DNA from: Martinezella lusitana
GTDB lineage: Bacteria > Pseudomonadota > Alphaproteobacteria > Rhizobiales > Rhizobiaceae
Direction: 5' to 3'
Assembly: GCF_900094565.1 (NCBI RefSeq)
Contig: NZ_FMAF01000023.1
Coordinates: 1 to 64,000 of the forward strand
Length of the DNA stretch: 64,000 nt
Part shown: piece after piece, positions 26,722 to 35,483 of the stretch
Layout of the letters: each line of letters starts with the position of its first letter
How positions within the stretch are numbered: position 1 is the first letter of the stretch
Program-made: the position numbers and the translations under genes
The notes under the pieces: model-generated
The model's input: the letters and a program-made list of their open reading frames with translations, nothing else
What the model was told of the DNA's origin: nothing
Database searches by the model: none

Positions 26722-28362
26722 CTATTCTTTCGAGATCGACTTCAGGTCGAGGTGCGTGTGGAACCAATAGACATAGCCCTTCACGTTCTTCTGCATCGCG
26801 ATGTCAGAGTAGAGGTGGGCAACCGGAACGCGCGGCACATCATCCATTGCGATGCCGTTCATCTTGGTGATGATCGCATCATAGGCTTTCGGATCGCTCT
26901 CGAAGCGAGCCTGGTCGATCAACTTGTCCAACTCCGGGTTCGAATAGTTGGCGGTGTTGAAGACGCTGTTGTTCTTGCCGTCATAGGTCCAGAAGTAGAA
27001 GTACTCCGGATAGTCGAGCCAGCCGTAGAAGTAGTTTATGTCCATGGGCATGCTCTTTGAGCCCATCTTGGCGAACCATTCGGAGCCCGGTACTTTGTGG
27101 ATCTCGATGCTGATGCCGATCTTTTTGAGCTGTTCCTGAATGAGCAGTGCCATCGGCTCCTGAACAGTCGTCTGGCTCATGTCGATGTAAAGATCCGTTT
27201 TGAAGCCGTCGGCATAGCCGGCCTCCTTCAGAAGTGCCTTGGCCTTATCGAGATCGGTGTTGTATTTCGACGCCACCGGCCACTTCGGCGCGTATGGGGC
27301 TGACGGATCGGCGCCGAAGAGCGGTTCGCCGCGCTGATAGAGCGCCTGCTTCATGATGCTGTCGTAGGGGAGGGCGTAGGCAATCGCCTGGCGTACGCGC
27401 TTGTCGTCGAATGGCTTCATCGTCACGTTAAGGTCAACGTTGAACTGTTCGTTCTGCATCAGCGTGCCGACGACGTTGACCTTTCCTGCGGCTGCAAGCT
27501 CGGCATAATCTTTCGGAGGCAGTCCGACCGATACGTCCACATCGCCCTTCTCAAGCAGGGCGCGGCGAGTGCCCGGCGATGCGATCTCGCGCAGGACGAC
27601 ACGCTTCAGCGCCGGCGTCGGGCCAGACTTCCAGTTGTCGAAGCGGTCGAAAACGATCCGGTCGCCGCTTTTCCAACTTCCTACCTTGAATGGGCCGCCG
27701 CCGGCATCGTTCAACGAAGTCCACTTCAACGCCCAGGGATCGTCGGTTGTCGCATGCTGCAGGGCAAGTTTCTTGTTGACGACGTAGGGAACGGGGACAG
27801 CCAGATCCGGCAGGGTCAGCTTGTCGGCGACGGGGAGGGTAATCTTGAAGGTATGGGTATCAACGACGGAGAACTGCTTCGGATCGGTCAGCGAGCCGGC
27901 CGCCATCTGAACCGTCGGAAAGCCGCCGACCGAAACGGCACGGTCAAAGGACCATTTCACATCATCGGCGGTAACGGGTGAGCCGTCGTGAAAGGTTGCA
28001 TCTTCGCGGAGATGGAAGATCAGGGTCTTGCCGCCGTCCTGGATTTCCCAGCTTTTGGCAAGCTCCGGCTGGATCTTGGTGGCATCATACATCACCTTGC
28101 CATCGGGCAGGGTTTTCGTACCGTGGGTGATCAGGCGATCGTAAAGCTGCCAGGATGCCATCTGCGCGAATTCGTTTGCAGCGGGAGCCATGGCGTCGAG
28201 GGAGTTCGGGCCGTGTTCGGCGACCTCGATCAGGACGTCCTTCGGGGTTTCGGCATGGGCAATGCCATGGAGCAGACCGAGCGACAGGGTCGCTGCAATC
28301 CAGAGTGACGTATGGGAGCGGTAGGCTTGCATGCGAGCGATCGCGAATTTGCTTATGGCCAT
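26722..28362 (-). CDS. ABC substrate-binding protein, SBP family 5
   Basis: 546 residues from ATG 28362. The signal peptide SHTSLWIAATLSLGLLHGIAHA ends in AHA before ETPKDVLIEVAEHGPNSLD. The family-5 core is seen in LAKSWEIQDGGKTLIFHLRED and ATFHDGSPVTADDVKWSF. The start is uncertain: ATG 28395 and an upstream one at 28464 are in frame, and none has a strong ribosome site. It leads an operon of importer plus racemase-type and amidase genes, divergent from GntR and hydantoinase. Confidence 0.9.
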   Translation of the reverse strand: MAISKFAIARMQAYRSHTSLWIAATLSLGLLHGIAHAETPKDVLIEVAEHGPNSLDAMAPAANEFAQMASWQLYDRLITHGTKTLPDGKVMYDATKIQPELAKSWEIQDGGKTLIFHLREDATFHDGSPVTADDVKWSFDRAVSVGGFPTVQMAAGSLTDPKQFSVVDTHTFKITLPVADKLTLPDLAVPVPYVVNKKLALQHATTDDPWALKWTSLNDAGGGPFKVGSWKSGDRIVFDRFDNWKSGPTPALKRVVLREIASPGTRRALLEKGDVDVSVGLPPKDYAELAAAGKVNVVGTLMQNEQFNVDLNVTMKPFDDKRVRQAIAYALPYDSIMKQALYQRGEPLFGADPSAPYAPKWPVASKYNTDLDKAKALLKEAGYADGFKTDLYIDMSQTTVQEPMALLIQEQLKKIGISIEIHKVPGSEWFAKMGSKSMPMDINYFYGWLDYPEYFYFWTYDGKNNSVFNTANYSNPELDKLIDQARFESDPKAYDAIITKMNGIAMDDVPRVPVAHLYSDIAMQKNVKGYVYWFHTHLDLKSISKE

Positions 28363-28599
28363 GGAGGCGACACCTTCTGCTAATGTGGCGGACATGACAG
28401 GCTTTGCAAGCAATATGCCAATTTCTAATTCGTTGATTATATTATGTATCTTTACAAAGTGCATTATTTATGTAATTGTATCCATGCTTTCAATATGGCC
28501 AGAATGCTTGATTTTTGAGCATGCAAAATGCTTGCTCGATGACCGGTCAGTTCGATATCAGTGAGACGGATAAGGGTGAGAACAGTCGGGGAAACAGTC

Positions 28600-29319
28600 A
28601 TGGATGACGACGATGATACGCCTTCGCCAGCACCTTATGCGGTGGCGATAAAGCGCGCGTCCCTCCATCATCACGTCGTCGACAAGCTTCGCGAAATGGT
28701 CAGTCGTGGCGACTTGCCTGCTGGCGAGCGGCTGAACGAAGTTGCCCTTGCCCAGGCGATCGGCGTTTCGCGCACGCCCATGCGCGAGGCGGTGAAGCTC
28801 CTTGCGTCAGAGGGGCTGCTTGAGTTGCTGCCGGGTCGCGGAGCACGCGTGCGCCAGTTTTCTGCCGAAGAACTGTTCGATGTGTTCGATGTGCTTGGCG
28901 CTCTCGAAAGGCATGCCATCGAAATCGCTGTTTCGAAGCTGACGCCCAAGGCGTTGACCGAAATCGAGCGTCTGCACAATCAGATGGGCGAGGCCTACGC
29001 GAAGCGGAACCAGAAGAGCTATTTCAAGGCTAACCAGAAGCTTCATGCTCTTATTGTCGATCTTGCGGGCAATCCGGCCTTGTCGAACACCCACATGACG
29101 TTGACGAAGCAGTCGGTCCATAATCGCCACGAGACACTGATCTCGGAACAGCGCTGGAAAGAGTCTGTTGCCGAGCATCAGGCGATATTCGAGGCGATCG
29201 TCAAGGCCGACGCTACCCTTGCAGGCCTGCTGATGCTTGATCATAGCCGAAAGACCGGGGCGGCTGTCGTCGACGCCGCCCGTGCTGCCAATGAAATCCG
29301 GGCGAGTAGCAGAAAATGA
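28600..29319 (+). CDS. GntR-family regulator with FCD domain
   Basis: 239 residues from ATG 28600 (MDDDDDTPSP); a GTG at 28561 is an alternative. The winged helix spans ~20-90 with LPAGERLNEVALAQAIGVSR and TPMREAVKLLASEGLLE. The FCD domain follows, with the ligand-binding ANQKLHALIVDLAGNPAL helix. Its stop overlaps the hydantoinase start by 4 bases, so the regulator is in the catabolic transcript, and it faces the divergent importer operon. It probably controls both directions. Confidence 0.88.
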   Translation: MDDDDDTPSPAPYAVAIKRASLHHHVVDKLREMVSRGDLPAGERLNEVALAQAIGVSRTPMREAVKLLASEGLLELLPGRGARVRQFSAEELFDVFDVLGALERHAIEIAVSKLTPKALTEIERLHNQMGEAYAKRNQKSYFKANQKLHALIVDLAGNPALSNTHMTLTKQSVHNRHETLISEQRWKESVAEHQAIFEAIVKADATLAGLLMLDHSRKTGAAVVDAARAANEIRASSRK

Positions 29320-30734
29320 GCGAATTCGACTTGATCATTGCCAATGGCACGGTCGCGACGGCAGCTAACTTTTTTGCAGCCGACATCGCCGTCAAGGATG
29401 GCAAGTTCGTTCAGATCGGCCAAAACCTTACCGGCAGCAAGCGCCGCATCGATGCTTCAGGCAAGTTCGTGCTGCCCGGAGGCATCGACAGCCATGTACA
29501 TATTTCCCAGCCTTCCGGGGAAGGGATTGTCATGGCAGATGATTTCGAGAGCGGCACGCTATCCGCTCTATTCGGGGGCAACACAACGATCATGCCATTC
29601 TGTTTGCAAGAGAAGGGACAGTCAATGCGGGAAGCGTTGACGGCTTATCACGCTCTTGCCGACGGCCAATGCTATACGGACGTCAGCTTTCATCTGATCA
29701 TCTCGGATCCGACCGCATCGGTTCTCGGTCAGGAACTGCCGGCGCTTGTTGCCGGTGGATACACTTCCCTCAAGGTCTTCATGACCTACGAGGGTCTGCG
29801 CCTGAACGATGCTGAGATTCTAAAGGTGCTGGACGTCTCGCGCGAGACGGGCGCCACCGTCATGGTCCATTGCGAAAACGAGGACGCGATCCTGTTCCTG
29901 ATCGCAAAGCACGAGCTTGCCGGCGACGTGGCACCCCGCGCGCATGCCTCGACGCGTCCGATTGCCGTCGAGCGTGAAGCGACACATCGCGCGCTGTCAC
30001 TGGCGGAGGTCGTCGATGTGCCGATCGTCATCGTCCACGTATCCAACGGCGAAGCCATGGACGAGATTGCAAGGGCGCGTGCGCGAGGCGTGAAGGTGGT
30101 AGGGGAAACGTGCCCGCAATATCTGGTGCTAACTGCCAAGGATCTTGATGGCATGGATTGGGAAGACGCCAAGATGGTCTGCTCGCCGCCGCCGAGAGAT
30201 GAGGCTGCACAGGCGGACTGCTGGCAGGGGATTGAGACGGGTGTATTCGATCTCTTTTCGTCGGATCACTGCCCGTTTCGTTATGATGACCCGCAAGACA
30301 AGCTCAATCCAAAGGGCTCTGTCAATTTCCGGCATATTCCAAACGGAATTCCGGGCGTCGAGACCAGACTACCGATCCTATTCTCCGAAGGAGTGATGAA
30401 AGGTCGCATCGATCTGCCACGTTTCGTTGCCCTGACTTCGACCAATCATGCAAAGACGTATGGCCTCTATCCGCAGAAGGGGTCGATCGCGATCGGTGCA
30501 GATGCCGACATTACGATCTGGGACCCGGAGGCCAAGCGAACGATCCGACACGCCGAACTCCATGACGGGTCCGATTACTCCCCTTATGAAGGCATGTACG
30601 TCACGGGCTGGCCAGTTACAACGATCGTTGCGGGTGCTGTCATGGTCGAGGATGGTATTCTGGTCGGCAAGAAGGGGCAGGGCAAATATCGCCCAGCAAC
30701 CACGCGCCCCGTTGGAATTCGCGGCCAGGCATAA
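29316..30734 (+). CDS. Hydantoinase / dihydropyrimidinase family cyclic amidohydrolase
   Basis: 472-residue TIM-barrel metal hydrolase with every ligand in the family's positions: H60 and H62 (DSHVHIS), the carbamylated K153 (SLKVFMTYEG), H185 (MVHCEN), H241 (IVHVSNGEAM) and D317 (SSDHCPF). The length is typical. Family members open cyclic diamides (dihydropyrimidines, hydantoins) to N-carbamoyl amino acids. No N-carbamoyl amino acid hydrolase of the classic types is nearby, so the downstream amidase may take that step (inference). TTHxK-type allantoinase residues are not evident; substrate undetermined. Confidence 0.9.
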   Translation: MSEFDLIIANGTVATAANFFAADIAVKDGKFVQIGQNLTGSKRRIDASGKFVLPGGIDSHVHISQPSGEGIVMADDFESGTLSALFGGNTTIMPFCLQEKGQSMREALTAYHALADGQCYTDVSFHLIISDPTASVLGQELPALVAGGYTSLKVFMTYEGLRLNDAEILKVLDVSRETGATVMVHCENEDAILFLIAKHELAGDVAPRAHASTRPIAVEREATHRALSLAEVVDVPIVIVHVSNGEAMDEIARARARGVKVVGETCPQYLVLTAKDLDGMDWEDAKMVCSPPPRDEAAQADCWQGIETGVFDLFSSDHCPFRYDDPQDKLNPKGSVNFRHIPNGIPGVETRLPILFSEGVMKGRIDLPRFVALTSTNHAKTYGLYPQKGSIAIGADADITIWDPEAKRTIRHAELHDGSDYSPYEGMYVTGWPVTTIVAGAVMVEDGILVGKKGQGKYRPATTRPVGIRGQA

Positions 30735-30740
30735 AGCGAC

Positions 30741-31155
30741 ATGACAATGAAACTGAAAATCATCGCCGGCCCCTTCACCTTCGATGCAAAGCTTGAAACC
30801 GAGAAGGCGCCGAAAACCTGCGAGGCATTCCTTAAACAGATGCCGCTCAGCGGAAAGATCGTGCACGTCCGCTGGTCAGGTGAAGGTGTGGATACCGTTG
30901 GGCAATTACGAATTTGGCGTGAGCTATGAGAACCACACCAGCCATCCGGCACCTGGCCACATCATCCTTTATCCCGGTGGCATCAGTGAAACCGAATTCC
31001 TGATTGCCTATGGCGGTGTCGATTTCTCGTCCAAGATGGGCCAGCTTGCCGGCAATCACTTTATTACGATTACCTCGAATTTGGATCAGCCTGCAGAACT
31101 TGGGAAGATGACACTATGGCAAGGGGCGCAAAGGATAAAGTTCGAAGTAGCTTAA
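30741..31155 (+). pseudogene. DUF3830 family protein, interrupted by a frameshift
   Basis: Two frames together encode one cyclophilin-like DUF3830 protein of about 138 residues. The first gives MKLKIIAGPFTFDAKLETEKAP ... HVRWSGEGV; the second continues WIPLGNYEFGVSYENHTSHPAPG ... GNHFITITSNLDQP. The break is at about 30885-30892 in GGTGTGG. Restoring one GT dinucleotide gives SGEGVWIPLG, the expected family sequence, so a 2-base deletion in a short GT repeat is the simplest explanation. It could be a true mutation or a read error. The gene follows the hydantoinase by 6 bases. Function of the family is not known. Confidence 0.75.
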
Positions 31156-31501
31156 TCTTCTGCGCTTATTTACGGGGGTCGGTAGTTCGGTTCCCTTCAA
31201 TCAGAACTTAGGCCAAGTGGCGCGGACCTCCAAGGATAGGTTACTCGCTTAAGATTACGTGACTACTCTCGTGAAAAGAGGCAAATGAACATCAAGATCA
31301 TGCGCGGATAAATCAATGATTTTATTGATAAAATACAAGAAAAGCGATCGAAGACAATCGTAGAGTCTGCCGCTCGCGGGGGAAAATAGCAGAGCGTCGG
31401 GAGTCTGTCACAATCAGCGCGTCCGGCAGACGCTCGTCTGCAACGCGCACGGTTTCATAGTACATCCAACTCAGCTCCCGGTAAAATTCACGATGCTCTC
31501 A
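31156..31501. other. Intergenic stretch between convergent operons, nothing recognised
   Basis: About 345 bases, AT-richer than the flanking genes, between the DUF3830 gene and the end of the second Pot-type operon. No gene, tRNA, repeat or strong terminator hairpin was found. Confidence 0.5.
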
Positions 31502-32299
31502 CTATCCATGAAAGCCGGCAACCTGCTTCGGTATGAGGAAGCGTGCGGTCAGGCCGCACAGGAGAACTGTGAACAGCAGGACGAGCGCGACCAGCGCGTT
31601 GATGTCAGGCGAAAAACCGAGACGCATCATCGCCCAGAGCCGCACAGGCAGTGTGCTCTGGGTGCCGGTTACGAGGATCGTGATCATCGTCTCGTCGAAT
31701 GACAGCGCGAAGGCGAGGATCGCACCGCCGGCCATGGCGCTGGAGAGATTGGGCAGGATCACGCGCCAGAACGTCTGCCAGCCGTTTGCGCCCAGATCAT
31801 AGGAGGCTTCCACCAAAGTCCGGCTCACGGACTGCAGACGGGTCAGGATCGTCCGGTAGACGATTGCCAGAACGAAAATGGTGTGCCCGATGACGATGGT
31901 CACCAGCGATCGATCGAAATTTATCTCGCGAAAGAAGATCAGCAGCGCCAGGCCGCTGATGACGGGCGGCATCAGGAATGGGAGGAAGACGATGAACTGC
32001 AAGGCACCGCCACCTGCACGATGACTGTGATAGTAGAGCGCCAGAAGCGTGCCGCAGACAACGGAAAGCACGACGGTGCACAGGCCGACGATCAGGGTGG
32101 CACGCAGGGCGGCCAATACGTCGGTGTTTTCAGTCAGTGCGATGTAGGCGGAAAGCGTCGGCGTCGACCAGTCCGCCTGCCCGTGGTTTATGACAAAGAA
32201 CGACGAAACGATAGGCACGAACAGCGGGCTGTAAAGCAATATGGCGACCAGCGCGGTGATGGCTGCGAGCAGAATGGTGGAAAGGCGCATAGTGTTCAT
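31502..32299 (-). CDS. ABC transporter permease, PotC-type
   Basis: 265 residues, six spans. The coupling loop is VEASYDLGANGWQTFWRVILPN, the EAA-type motif of Pot permeases. The start overlaps the end of the partner permease by four bases. It is the last gene of the second Pot-type importer in the window; similarity to the first copy is at family level only, so they are not recent duplicates. Confidence 0.9.
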   Translation of the reverse strand: MNTMRLSTILLAAITALVAILLYSPLFVPIVSSFFVINHGQADWSTPTLSAYIALTENTDVLAALRATLIVGLCTVVLSVVCGTLLALYYHSHRAGGGALQFIVFLPFLMPPVISGLALLIFFREINFDRSLVTIVIGHTIFVLAIVYRTILTRLQSVSRTLVEASYDLGANGWQTFWRVILPNLSSAMAGGAILAFALSFDETMITILVTGTQSTLPVRLWAMMRLGFSPDINALVALVLLFTVLLCGLTARFLIPKQVAGFHG

Positions 32300-33150
32300 C
32301 GGGGTAGTCCCTTCTGGCGGCCGAAGCGCTCGCCGGCCAGGATCGCGGCGATGACGACCACGGCGAGTGCGACAGAAAGGGCCGCGCCAAACGGCCAGTT
32401 GAACGCCGTTCCGAACTGGCTGTAGAGAATGCGGCCGAAGGTGAAGCCATTGACGCCACCAACCATCTGCGGTGTGAGGAAGTCGCCGATGGCAAGGACG
32501 AAGACGAAACTCGCAGCTGAGGCGATGCCGGGAACGCTTAAGGGAAGCGTGATACGCATGAATGTCTGGATGCTGCTTGCGCCCAGATCAGCGGAGGCGC
32601 GCAGCAGCACCTGCGGAATTCGCTCAAGCGTCAGGAAGATCGGCAGAATGGCGAAGGGGATCAGGAGCAGTGTCAGGGTAAGGAGGATGGCGTTCATGTT
32701 GAATACGAAGAGTGACGAAGGCTTTTCCAGGATACCCAGTCCCACGAGCATGGTATTGAGAAAGCCGCTCTGTCCGAGGATGCTGCGGATGGCGTAGATC
32801 TTGATGACGTAGCTCATGAGAAGCGGCACCATGAGCATCATCAGCATGATGTATCGCCAGCGCCCATGCAGGGTCGTCAGGAAATAGGCAGCGGGATAGC
32901 CGAGCAGCACGCAGATGACCGACACCGAGAGGCACAGCACGCAGGTGCTCCAGAATATCGGCAGGAACACCGGCTCGGTGAAGAAGCGGACGTAGTTGGC
33001 GACGGTCAGGGTGTAGTTGATCTCCCCGTGGTCGACGCTGAAAAAGCTGTAGGCGAGGAACATCAGCAACGGCGCGACGATAAAGAAGACCGGCAGCGCG
33101 AAAGCGAGCAGCGTGACAAGCGCCTGATATCGGCCTGAGCGCCCGTTCAT
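32296..33150 (-). CDS. ABC transporter permease, PotB-type
   Basis: 284 residues from ATG 33150 (MNGRSGRYQALVTLLAF), which overlaps the ATPase stop (ATGA). A much longer in-frame opening lies inside the ATPase gene and is rejected. First span LVTLLAFALPVFFIVAPLLMFLAYSFF; coupling loop LRASADLGASSIQTFMRITLPLSVPG. Partner of the PotC-type gene. Confidence 0.9.
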   Translation of the reverse strand: MNGRSGRYQALVTLLAFALPVFFIVAPLLMFLAYSFFSVDHGEINYTLTVANYVRFFTEPVFLPIFWSTCVLCLSVSVICVLLGYPAAYFLTTLHGRWRYIMLMMLMVPLLMSYVIKIYAIRSILGQSGFLNTMLVGLGILEKPSSLFVFNMNAILLTLTLLLIPFAILPIFLTLERIPQVLLRASADLGASSIQTFMRITLPLSVPGIASAASFVFVLAIGDFLTPQMVGGVNGFTFGRILYSQFGTAFNWPFGAALSVALAVVVIAAILAGERFGRQKGLPR

Positions 33151-34238
33151 GCCAGCACCAGATGGGATTCGCGCGCGGAAAAGGACAGCGCCATCGTTTC
33201 TCCCTGCCGAAACTGGCTTCCTGTGGCGCGGCTGGGGACGCGCAGCCGGAGATGCTGTCCGGCTGCATCGATATGGGCGACGGTTGATGAGCCGCTGAAG
33301 GCGCAGTCTCTCACCGAGCCGGAAAAGCGGTTGACGCAATCTTCCGCACCTGCAGGGCTCAGCGCCTCGGGACGGAAGACGGCAAAGGCCGCCTGGCCTT
33401 CCGCAGCCGCCCGCAGATCCGGCTGGTTTCCGATGCAACAGCTGAGCCGCCCGAGCGGCGTATCAATCGCACGGAAGTCACCGTCGACGACGCCCAGCTT
33501 TCCTGGCACCAGGTTGTTCTCGCCGAAGAAGCGGGCGACGAACTCGCAGCTGGGCCTGTAGTAGAGTTCATGCGGGGTTCCAAGCTGGCGGATGCGGCCG
33601 GACTCCATGACGCAGATCCGGTCGGCCATGCCTATGGCCTCCTCCTGGTCATGGGTGACAAAAAGGAAGGTCGTCTTGATTTCGCGCTGGATCGATTTCA
33701 GGAATTCCTGCATCTGGCGGCGCAATTCCAAATCGAGCGCGGCAAGCGGCTCATCGAGCAGGACGAGGCGTGGCTCGCATATGAGTGCGCGCGCCAGGGC
33801 CACGCGCTGCCGCTGGCCGCCGGAGAGCTGCGCCGGATAGCGGTCAGCGAATTTGCCGAGCTGGACAAGATCCAGGGCCTCCGTCACACGGCGCTTTATC
33901 TCGGGCCGAGGCCTGCGGCGAATGGAGAGACCATAGCCGATATTGGCAGCAACGGTCATGTGCGGGAAAAGCGCGTAATCCTGAAAGACGGTGTTGAATG
34001 GCCGACGATTGATCGCCACGCGGCTGATATCGCGGTCATCAAGATAGATTGCCCCCGATGTTACCGATTCAAGGCCGCCAATCAGGCGCAATACCGTTGT
34101 CTTGCCGGAGCCGGAAGGTCCGAGAACCGTGAGAAACTCGCCATCCCGGATAGCAAGATCGATCTCGTGCAGCACCGGTACCGGGCCATAGCTTTTCGAA
34201 ACGGCCCGCAGACTGAGCAGGTCCAGAGATTGTGTCAT
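33147..34238 (-). CDS. ABC transporter ATP-binding protein, PotA-type
   Basis: 363 residues. Walker A GPSGSGKTT, signature LSGGQRQRVALARA, Walker B VLLDEPLAALD and switch VTHDQEEA are intact. The C-terminal ~120 residues form the TOBE domain with FRPEAL. It sits directly between the binding-protein gene and the two permeases. A 10-bp intercistronic hairpin separates it from the binding-protein gene. Confidence 0.92.
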   Translation of the reverse strand: MTQSLDLLSLRAVSKSYGPVPVLHEIDLAIRDGEFLTVLGPSGSGKTTVLRLIGGLESVTSGAIYLDDRDISRVAINRRPFNTVFQDYALFPHMTVAANIGYGLSIRRRPRPEIKRRVTEALDLVQLGKFADRYPAQLSGGQRQRVALARALICEPRLVLLDEPLAALDLELRRQMQEFLKSIQREIKTTFLFVTHDQEEAIGMADRICVMESGRIRQLGTPHELYYRPSCEFVARFFGENNLVPGKLGVVDGDFRAIDTPLGRLSCCIGNQPDLRAAAEGQAAFAVFRPEALSPAGAEDCVNRFSGSVRDCAFSGSSTVAHIDAAGQHLRLRVPSRATGSQFRQGETMALSFSARESHLVLA

Positions 34239-34263
34239 CTTATACTCTCGGTCTGAAGGAAGC

Positions 34264-34289
34264 GGTGGCCCGGAAGGAGCCGGGCCACC
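34264..34289. terminator. Intercistronic hairpin after SBP gene
   Basis: GGTGGCCCGG and CCGGGCCACC form a perfect 10-bp stem with a 6-base loop, 27 bases past the binding-protein stop on the minus strand. No U tract, so stabilisation or partial termination is more likely than full termination. Confidence 0.6.
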
Positions 34290-34316
34290 TTATTCAAGAA
34301 GAGTCCGTGTTGAGGA

Positions 34317-35342
34317 TCAAGGCGTTGCCTTGACCTCGTTCCAGATATCCGAACGCTTGAGCGGATCTTCGACATTGTCGAGCCAGATCAGCTTGTCATT
34401 ACCGCCGGCGCTTGCCGTTGCAGTGACCGTGTTGCCGAAGCCGGTCCGTTCCGAGAGCTGCGAGCTGACCGTCTTGGAGATCATGAAGTTGATCCACTTC
34501 TCGGCCGCAGACTTGTCGTGGACGCCCTTTGAAATGACCCAGTTGTCGAGCCAGGCCAGCGCGCCTTCGCTCGCATTGATGTAGGCAACATGGGCACCGA
34601 TGGCCTGGAGGGCCTTGAGCTGCTGCTGGCCGTAGTTGGCCCAGATCAACGCGACGTCGTTGGCCTTGTAGATCTGCTGGGCCTCGTCAGCCGTCGTGTA
34701 GAAGCTCAGCACATTGTGCTTAAGGTCAATCAGCTTGGCCTGGACGGCCGCCAGCTGCTTCGCGTCGAGATGGAACGGATCCTGGTAGCCCAGGGTGAGG
34801 GCGGTGAAGGACACATTGTGCTCGCCGTTGTCATAGGCGAGCACCTTGCCCTGGTAGGCCGGGTCCCACAGGACCGACATCGATGTCGGCGCCGGCTTGA
34901 CCTTGTCGGTGTCGTAAATCAGGCCGATCGAGTCGAAGCAGAAGGGAATGCCGTAGACCTTGCCGTCCTTGGTGTCGCCATGCACGGTGGTCAGATCGCG
35001 AAAGCGCGGCAGCACTTCCTTCTGGTTCGGCAGCGCATCGACGTCGATCGGCGTTACCAGGTCGGCTGTGATATAGCGCTGGAGCTGGGCGGTATTGACG
35101 GCGAAAACGTCGAAATCCTTGCCTTCGCTGCCCTTCATCTTTGCCCATGCTTCATCATCGCTGCCGATGAAGACGACATCGACGCCGATGCCGGTCTCTG
35201 CGGTAAATTCCTTCACCCAGTCCTTGTCGGCATAGCCATCCCAGGCCATGACGCGGAGATTTTCGGCGAAGGCGGCCGATGCCATCATCGACACGGCAAG
35301 GCTGGCGGCGGCCATCCCTGTAAAAAGCGTCTTGAATCCCAT
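34317..35342 (-). CDS. Periplasmic substrate-binding protein, PotD-type
   Basis: 341 residues. The signal peptide MGFKTLFTGMAAASLAV... ends in AAFA before ENLRVMAWDGYADKDWVKEF. The RVMAWDGY opening and IPFCFDSIGLIYDTDKV are typical of the spermidine/putrescine-type binding fold. In context with a sugar dehydrogenase and AraD1-type protein, the ligand may be something other than a polyamine. Confidence 0.9.
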   Translation of the reverse strand: MGFKTLFTGMAAASLAVSMMASAAFAENLRVMAWDGYADKDWVKEFTAETGIGVDVVFIGSDDEAWAKMKGSEGKDFDVFAVNTAQLQRYITADLVTPIDVDALPNQKEVLPRFRDLTTVHGDTKDGKVYGIPFCFDSIGLIYDTDKVKPAPTSMSVLWDPAYQGKVLAYDNGEHNVSFTALTLGYQDPFHLDAKQLAAVQAKLIDLKHNVLSFYTTADEAQQIYKANDVALIWANYGQQQLKALQAIGAHVAYINASEGALAWLDNWVISKGVHDKSAAEKWINFMISKTVSSQLSERTGFGNTVTATASAGGNDKLIWLDNVEDPLKRSDIWNEVKATP

Positions 35343-35483
35343 TGTCGTTCCCTTTTTTGTTTGGTGTTCAAATGCGATCGGTAAGTGAATTATCGCAGTG
35401 GTCGTGTGACGGTCACCAGACCGGCTGGGGACCTCCGTTCGACCCGGTTGTGAAACGGCTTTCCGAATAGGTTTCCCTCGATC

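Noticed and set aside
31256..31400. A possible small RNA or terminator in the AT-rich gap
   Set aside because: No stable hairpin with a T run and no promoter-like boxes could be supported.
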